Below are positions 36,201 through 38,865 of a stretch of DNA of 38,865 bases, one piece after another. The stretch is from CAZDXJ01 sp964509475 (GTDB lineage: Bacteria > Pseudomonadota > Gammaproteobacteria > Methylococcales > Methylomonadaceae), in the NCBI GenBank assembly GCA_964509475.1, contig CAZDXJ010000015.1:1-38865 (forward strand). The letters run 5' to 3'. The notes under the pieces are model-generated. The model saw nothing but the letters and a program-made list of their open reading frames with translations. It searched no databases and was not told where the DNA came from. Both the position numbers and the translations under genes were made by a program. Position 1 is the stretch's first letter; every line of letters starts with the position of its first letter.

Positions 36201-37162
36201 TGTTTTCGGCTAAACGGGCAGATTTGCAAAAAGCCTGGTCGGAAACCAGTTACCGGATGCAGGCCCTGCGGGATAATCCCGAATGCGCCCGGCAACAGTT
36301 TGCAAGCATCGACGATGATCAGAACCCGGGCTTGAACGTGCATTTGAGTTTTGATCCGGAACAGGATGTGGCGGCGCCGTTTGTACACCGTGCCAGGCCC
36401 GAAATCGCCATCTTGCGTGAACAAGGCGTCAATGGCCATGTCGAGATGGCAGCGGCTTTTGATCGCGCCGGTTTTAGCAGTATCGACGTGCATTTAAGCG
36501 ATATTATCGAAGGCCGGATGACTCTGGATCGCTTTTCCGGACTGGTTGCCTGTGGCGGCTTTTCCTATGGCGATGTCTTGGGTGCGGGCGGTGGTTGGGC
36601 CAAGTCCATCTTGTACAATGAACGGGCCAGGGAGCAGTTCAGCAGCTTTTTCCAGCGCCCGGATACGTTTGGCCTGGGCGTTTGCAATGGTTGCCAGATG
36701 TTGTCACAACTGAAAACCCTGATTCCGGGTGCCGAGTTATGGCCGTCTTTTGTGCGTAATGTGTCAGAACAGTTCGAGGCCCGGGTGGCGCTGGTCGAAA
36801 TACAGGACTCGCCATCGATATTATTGGCCGGTATGCAGGGCAGCCGGATTCCGGTATCGGTGGCGCATGGTGAAGGGCGTGTCCGGTTAACGACTGATCG
36901 GGAAACCCTGACGCAACAAAAGCTGATCAGTTTGCGTTATGTGGACTCTTATGGCCGGATAACCGAGCAGTTTCCGGCCAATCCAAACGGTTCCGCCGAT
37001 GGCATTACCGGTTTAACGACCGCTGATGGACGTTTTACCATTATGATGCCTCATCCCGAGCGTTGTTTCAGAAGCGTGCAAAATTCATGGGCACCCGAAG
37101 ATTGGGGTGAATACGGACCCTGGATGCGTTTGTTTCGTAATGCACGGGTTTGGCTGGGTTAA
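33293..37162 (+). CDS. purL: Phosphoribosylformylglycinamidine synthase PurL (large form)
   Basis: PurL converts FGAR to FGAM using glutamine and ATP in purine synthesis. From ATG 33293 the protein has 1,289 residues, close to the 1,295 of E. coli. It contains the N-terminal PurS-like domain, the linker, two AIR-synthase-like ATP domains (MKVETHNHPTAISPYPGAATGSGGE and the IPVGKDSLSMQT region) and a C-terminal class I amidotransferase domain with the nucleophile in GLGVCNGCQMLSQL and the His/Glu pair in MMPHPERCFR. The frame is open upstream to 33146, but that part overlaps bamC and is not PurL-like. Confidence 0.98.
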   Translation: MLKIPGTSALSTFRLKKLLTELQAVDAAICALAAEFIHFVDCKQPLADEEILILNNLLHYGEVEAGPEKQGKCYWIVPRAGTISPWSSKATEIVQRCGLKSVKRVERGIAYYIEGHFKPDAKAAVLARLHDRMTQTVLEDDNELDLFAEHQPRPLQTVAVMEQGKAALLEANQSLGLALSDDEMDYLNASFQALRRNPTDVELMMFAQANSEHCRHKIFNADWTIDGIEQARSLFDMIRNTAECSPRGILSAYKDNASVAEGAVAEVFLRDPHSHEYHYVTEPAHLLMKVETHNHPTAISPYPGAATGSGGEIRDEGATGRGSQSKAGLTGFSVSHLHIPGFTQPWEQDNGKPQRIASALSIMLQGPIGSAAFNNEFGRPNLAGYFRSFEQPAPGTRAGRFMGYHKPIMLAGGMGNIRPMLIKKQAIPAGALIIILGGPAMLIGLGGGAASSQSSGQGSEDLDFASVQRENPEMQRRCQEVINHCNALGDESPILSIHDIGAGGLSNAVPEIIHDCGRGGAFQLRDVLNADPGMSPMQIWCNEAQERYVVALKPEALPLFEQFCQRERCLYAVIGHATEEQHLRLADNWLNKEAVDIPMSLLFGKAPKIHRQVEHKNVQLPDLQLDNIDIDEAVYRVLRFPAVADKSFLIHIGDRSVTGLVARDQLVGPWQVAVADVAVTASGFYATSGEAMAMGERTPLAVINAPASGRMAIGEALTNLAAASVDRLQQIKLSANWMAAVGVEGEDAALFDTVQAVGMELCPQLGLAIPVGKDSLSMQTVWQEKGVKKTVTAPVSLIISAFAPVSDIGRTLTPQLQKQASCLILIDLGGAKNRLGGSVLAQVYNQLGRVCPDLDDAGLFKCFFDSIQALNRQQKILAYHDRSDGGLLVTLAEMLFAGRVGIDIDIDDLGDTPLEILFNEELGAIIQVRQDDCAEVMRYLAEAGLEACCHVIGRTVDTQSLRIHYQGRMLFSAKRADLQKAWSETSYRMQALRDNPECARQQFASIDDDQNPGLNVHLSFDPEQDVAAPFVHRARPEIAILREQGVNGHVEMAAAFDRAGFSSIDVHLSDIIEGRMTLDRFSGLVACGGFSYGDVLGAGGGWAKSILYNERAREQFSSFFQRPDTFGLGVCNGCQMLSQLKTLIPGAELWPSFVRNVSEQFEARVALVEIQDSPSILLAGMQGSRIPVSVAHGEGRVRLTTDRETLTQQKLISLRYVDSYGRITEQFPANPNGSADGITGLTTADGRFTIMMPHPERCFRSVQNSWAPEDWGEYGPWMRLFRNARVWLG

Positions 37163-37164
37163 TA

Positions 37165-37878
37165 TTGAATAAAAGTTTAATCACCAATTTACTGGCCGTA
37201 ATGATTGTTTTTGCGGCTTATGTCACGCCAGTTTATGCGGATCTGTTCCGTTCGGTCGGTTTTTTCGCCTTGTCCGGGGCATTGACCAATTGGCTGGCAA
37301 TCCATATGCTGTTCGAGAAGGTGCCATTTTTATACGGTTCGGGTGTGATCCCGAATCGTTTTGCAGAACTCAAGCAATCGATCAAGCAACTCATGATGGA
37401 TCAATTTTTCACGGCCCAAAACATCGAGCAATTCATCGAAAAAGAAGAACGGCAAGGTGGCCGGGTTTTGAACCTGGAGCCCTTGTTGAATGCAGTCGAT
37501 TATGAGCCTATCTTTGACGGTTTGCGGGAATCGATTATGGAATCCTCGTTTGGCACAATGGTACAAATGCTTGCCGGTGAAGAAGCCTTGTTATCGTTGA
37601 AGCAACCGTTTATTGCCAAAATGCAGAAATATTTGCGGGATATCGTGGAATCGGAACGTTTCAAGTCGGCACTGCAAACCGGTCTGGATGCCGAGCAGAT
37701 CAGTATCGATATCACCCAGCGTATCGAGGATGTTATCGATAAACGCATGCAGGAACTCACTCCGCAAATGGTCAAGGCGATTATCCAGTCTATCATCCGC
37801 GAACATCTGGATTGGCTGGTTGTCTGGGGCGGCGTATTCGGCGGATTGCTGGGGGCCGTTTTTAGCCTTGTTGCTTGA
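37165..37878 (+). CDS. DUF445 membrane protein
   Basis: About 237 residues. A hydrophobic N terminus (LITNLLAVMIVFAAYVTPVY and VGFFALSGALTNWLAIHMLFEKVP) carries the DUF445 core motif ALTNWLAIHMLF. A helical cytoplasmic or periplasmic middle and a C-terminal hydrophobic hairpin (LVVWGGVFGGLLGAVFSLV) follow. Function unknown. I prefer TTG 37165, which gives the family-like start MNKSLITNLL; TTG 37150 overlaps purL, and ATG 37201 would cut into the first membrane segment. Confidence 0.85.
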   Translation: MNKSLITNLLAVMIVFAAYVTPVYADLFRSVGFFALSGALTNWLAIHMLFEKVPFLYGSGVIPNRFAELKQSIKQLMMDQFFTAQNIEQFIEKEERQGGRVLNLEPLLNAVDYEPIFDGLRESIMESSFGTMVQMLAGEEALLSLKQPFIAKMQKYLRDIVESERFKSALQTGLDAEQISIDITQRIEDVIDKRMQELTPQMVKAIIQSIIREHLDWLVVWGGVFGGLLGAVFSLVA

Positions 37879-37913
37879 TGTGCGTTGCCCTGTAAAAAAC
37901 CGGTAAACAATCC

Positions 37914-38720
37914 ATGTCTTCTGTCATTGAATTAAATTATATCGAGTTCGGTCAGAGCGAAAATCCGGTTATTGTGATTCTGCACGGTTTTTTTGCTTCT
38001 TCGCGTAACTGGCGGAAAATCGCTACCTTGTTGGCGGACAGGTATCACGTTTATGCCTTGGATTTACGCAATCATGGCGCGTCTGGGCATCATCCCAACA
38101 TGGGCTATCCGGATATGGCTGAAGACGTGTTGGCATTTCTCGATACGCACCGCCTGTCCAGGCCGGTTTTGTTGGGTCACAGCATGGGCGGGAAAGTGGC
38201 GATGTGGCTGGCGTTGCAGCATCCTGAACGGATCGGAGGCTTGATCGTTGCCGATATTGCGCCGGTGTGTTATCAACATGATTTCAATGACACAATCCAG
38301 GCTTTACTGGCCTTGCCGTTATCGGACATCGGCAACCGCAAACAGGCGGAGACCCTGTTGGCGGAAGCGATTCCCGATCGACACTTGCGCCAGTTTCATT
38401 TACAGAATCTGGTATTGCGACAAGGACATTATCAATGGCGCATCGATTTACATTATTTCAAAAACAATGCCGCTTTGATTACCGGATTTCCCGATACGCA
38501 GAATGTCGAGCCCTACAGGCAGAGTATCCTGGTGATAACCGGGGAAAATTCCAGATATATTTTTCCAGACCATGCCGGTGATCTGCTGAAGTTATTTCCT
38601 AAGGCTGAAATACATAAGATCGCCAATACCGGGCATTGGCTGCATGTCGAGGCACCGTATGAGTTTTCACAAATCATCAAGGATTCTTTGTTGGTAACTA
38701 CTCACCCGGTTGTGTTGTAG
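37914..38720 (+). CDS. Alpha/beta-hydrolase, YbfF-like esterase
   Basis: A 268-residue hydrolase. The oxyanion region is ILHGFFASSRNW, the nucleophile S90 is in LLGHSMGGKVAM, and the His of the triad is H241 in TGHWLHVEAP. The sequence DLRNHGASGH is typical of the YbfF acyl-ester hydrolase group. The substrate is not evident. The last six codons (ACT CAC CCG GTT GTG TTG) and the TAG stop lie inside the dispersed repeat 38700-38823, so the original C terminus may have differed. It is 35 bp after the DUF445 gene. Confidence 0.88.
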   Translation: MSSVIELNYIEFGQSENPVIVILHGFFASSRNWRKIATLLADRYHVYALDLRNHGASGHHPNMGYPDMAEDVLAFLDTHRLSRPVLLGHSMGGKVAMWLALQHPERIGGLIVADIAPVCYQHDFNDTIQALLALPLSDIGNRKQAETLLAEAIPDRHLRQFHLQNLVLRQGHYQWRIDLHYFKNNAALITGFPDTQNVEPYRQSILVITGENSRYIFPDHAGDLLKLFPKAEIHKIANTGHWLHVEAPYEFSQIIKDSLLVTTHPVVL

Positions 38721-38823
38721 CCAGCGTAGGTCATTGATTTATCAGGACACGTGCATACATCCCTGTCGTTCTGCATAACATCCCAGGTTATGCAAGCCCA
38801 GCGCTTCCGTGGAAGAGCTGGGC
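38700..38823 (-). repeat. Second copy of the 124-bp dispersed repeat, inverted relative to 8925-9048
   Basis: Aligned with the reverse complement of 8925-9048 without gaps, I count 7 mismatches in 124 positions. It contains one TTGATTTATCAGG terminal motif (38734-38746). Its hairpin arms GCAAGCCCAGC and GCTGGGCTTGC (38792-38827) pair fully around CTTCC-GT-GGAAG. Similarity ends after GCTGGGC, where copy 1 goes on to its second terminal repeat. The rest of the window (38828-38865) shows no gene. Confidence 0.9.
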
Positions 38824-38865
38824 TTGCCCTTACCCATTGCCATTAAGTTAAGCCCTTTTGTTGAA

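Overview
The window reads as chromosomal DNA of a gammaproteobacterium. The gene orders rpsU-yqeY-dnaG-rpoD beside tsaD, ruvC-ruvA-ruvB-ybgC-tolQRAB-pal-cpoB-queE-queC, and dapA-bamC-purL are all classical for that class. The protein flavour (HemJ, a long-form SerA, DUF445) reminds me of type I methanotrophs (Methylococcales), but nothing here encodes a methylotrophy enzyme, so the order-level guess is inference only.

Layout. (1) 1-4414, minus strand: a partial CAT-anticodon tRNA, then the macromolecular-synthesis operon rpsU-yqeY-dnaG-rpoD, driven by a good sigma70-type promoter at 4480-4508. (2) 4516-6781, plus: tsaD and a membrane-anchored AttH/lipocalin-like protein. (3) 6788-14820, plus: a compact polysaccharide export and phospho-regulation module: a Wzb-like phosphatase, a Wza-like outer-membrane lipoprotein, two tandem Wzc-like tyrosine autokinases and a nucleotidyltransferase-fold protein. 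No glycosyltransferase, flippase or polymerase gene lies in the window. (4) 14906-18288, minus: a 39-codon fragment of an M18 aminopeptidase, a secreted protein of unknown function, hemJ, a TlpA-like thioredoxin, a ClC-family protein and a small membrane protein. (5) 18398-20646, plus: serA and a phosphoserine-phosphatase-like gene, overlapping by 4 nt and followed by a terminator. (6) 20749-31351, plus: yebC, ruvCAB, a small lipoprotein, ybgC, the Tol-Pal genes, then queE and queC separated by a decayed DUF4160-DUF2442 pair. (7) 31451-38720, plus: dapA, bamC, purL, a DUF445 protein and a YbfF-like hydrolase.

The most unusual part is the kinase pair. About 1.79 kb (9440-11228 and 11750-13538) appears identical base for base between the two genes, while their first ~117 or ~109 codons and last ~49 codons are quite different. 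The second gene ends in a run of a 6-bp repeat (13616-13650) that encodes alternating Tyr-Gly in its tyrosine-rich tail, so slippage would change the number of tyrosines without shifting the frame. The phosphatase three genes upstream is the expected enzyme for removing phosphate from these tails.

The window also carries several small repeat elements. A 124-bp sequence at 8925-9048 recurs in inverted orientation at 38700-38823 (7 mismatches by eye); the second copy supplies the last six codons and the stop of the hydrolase gene. A separate 83-bp palindromic element lies in frame inside bamC. Two stretches hold gene wreckage: the M18 fragment and the DUF4160-DUF2442 remnant. I saw no CRISPR array, prophage, insertion sequence with transposase, or rRNA gene.
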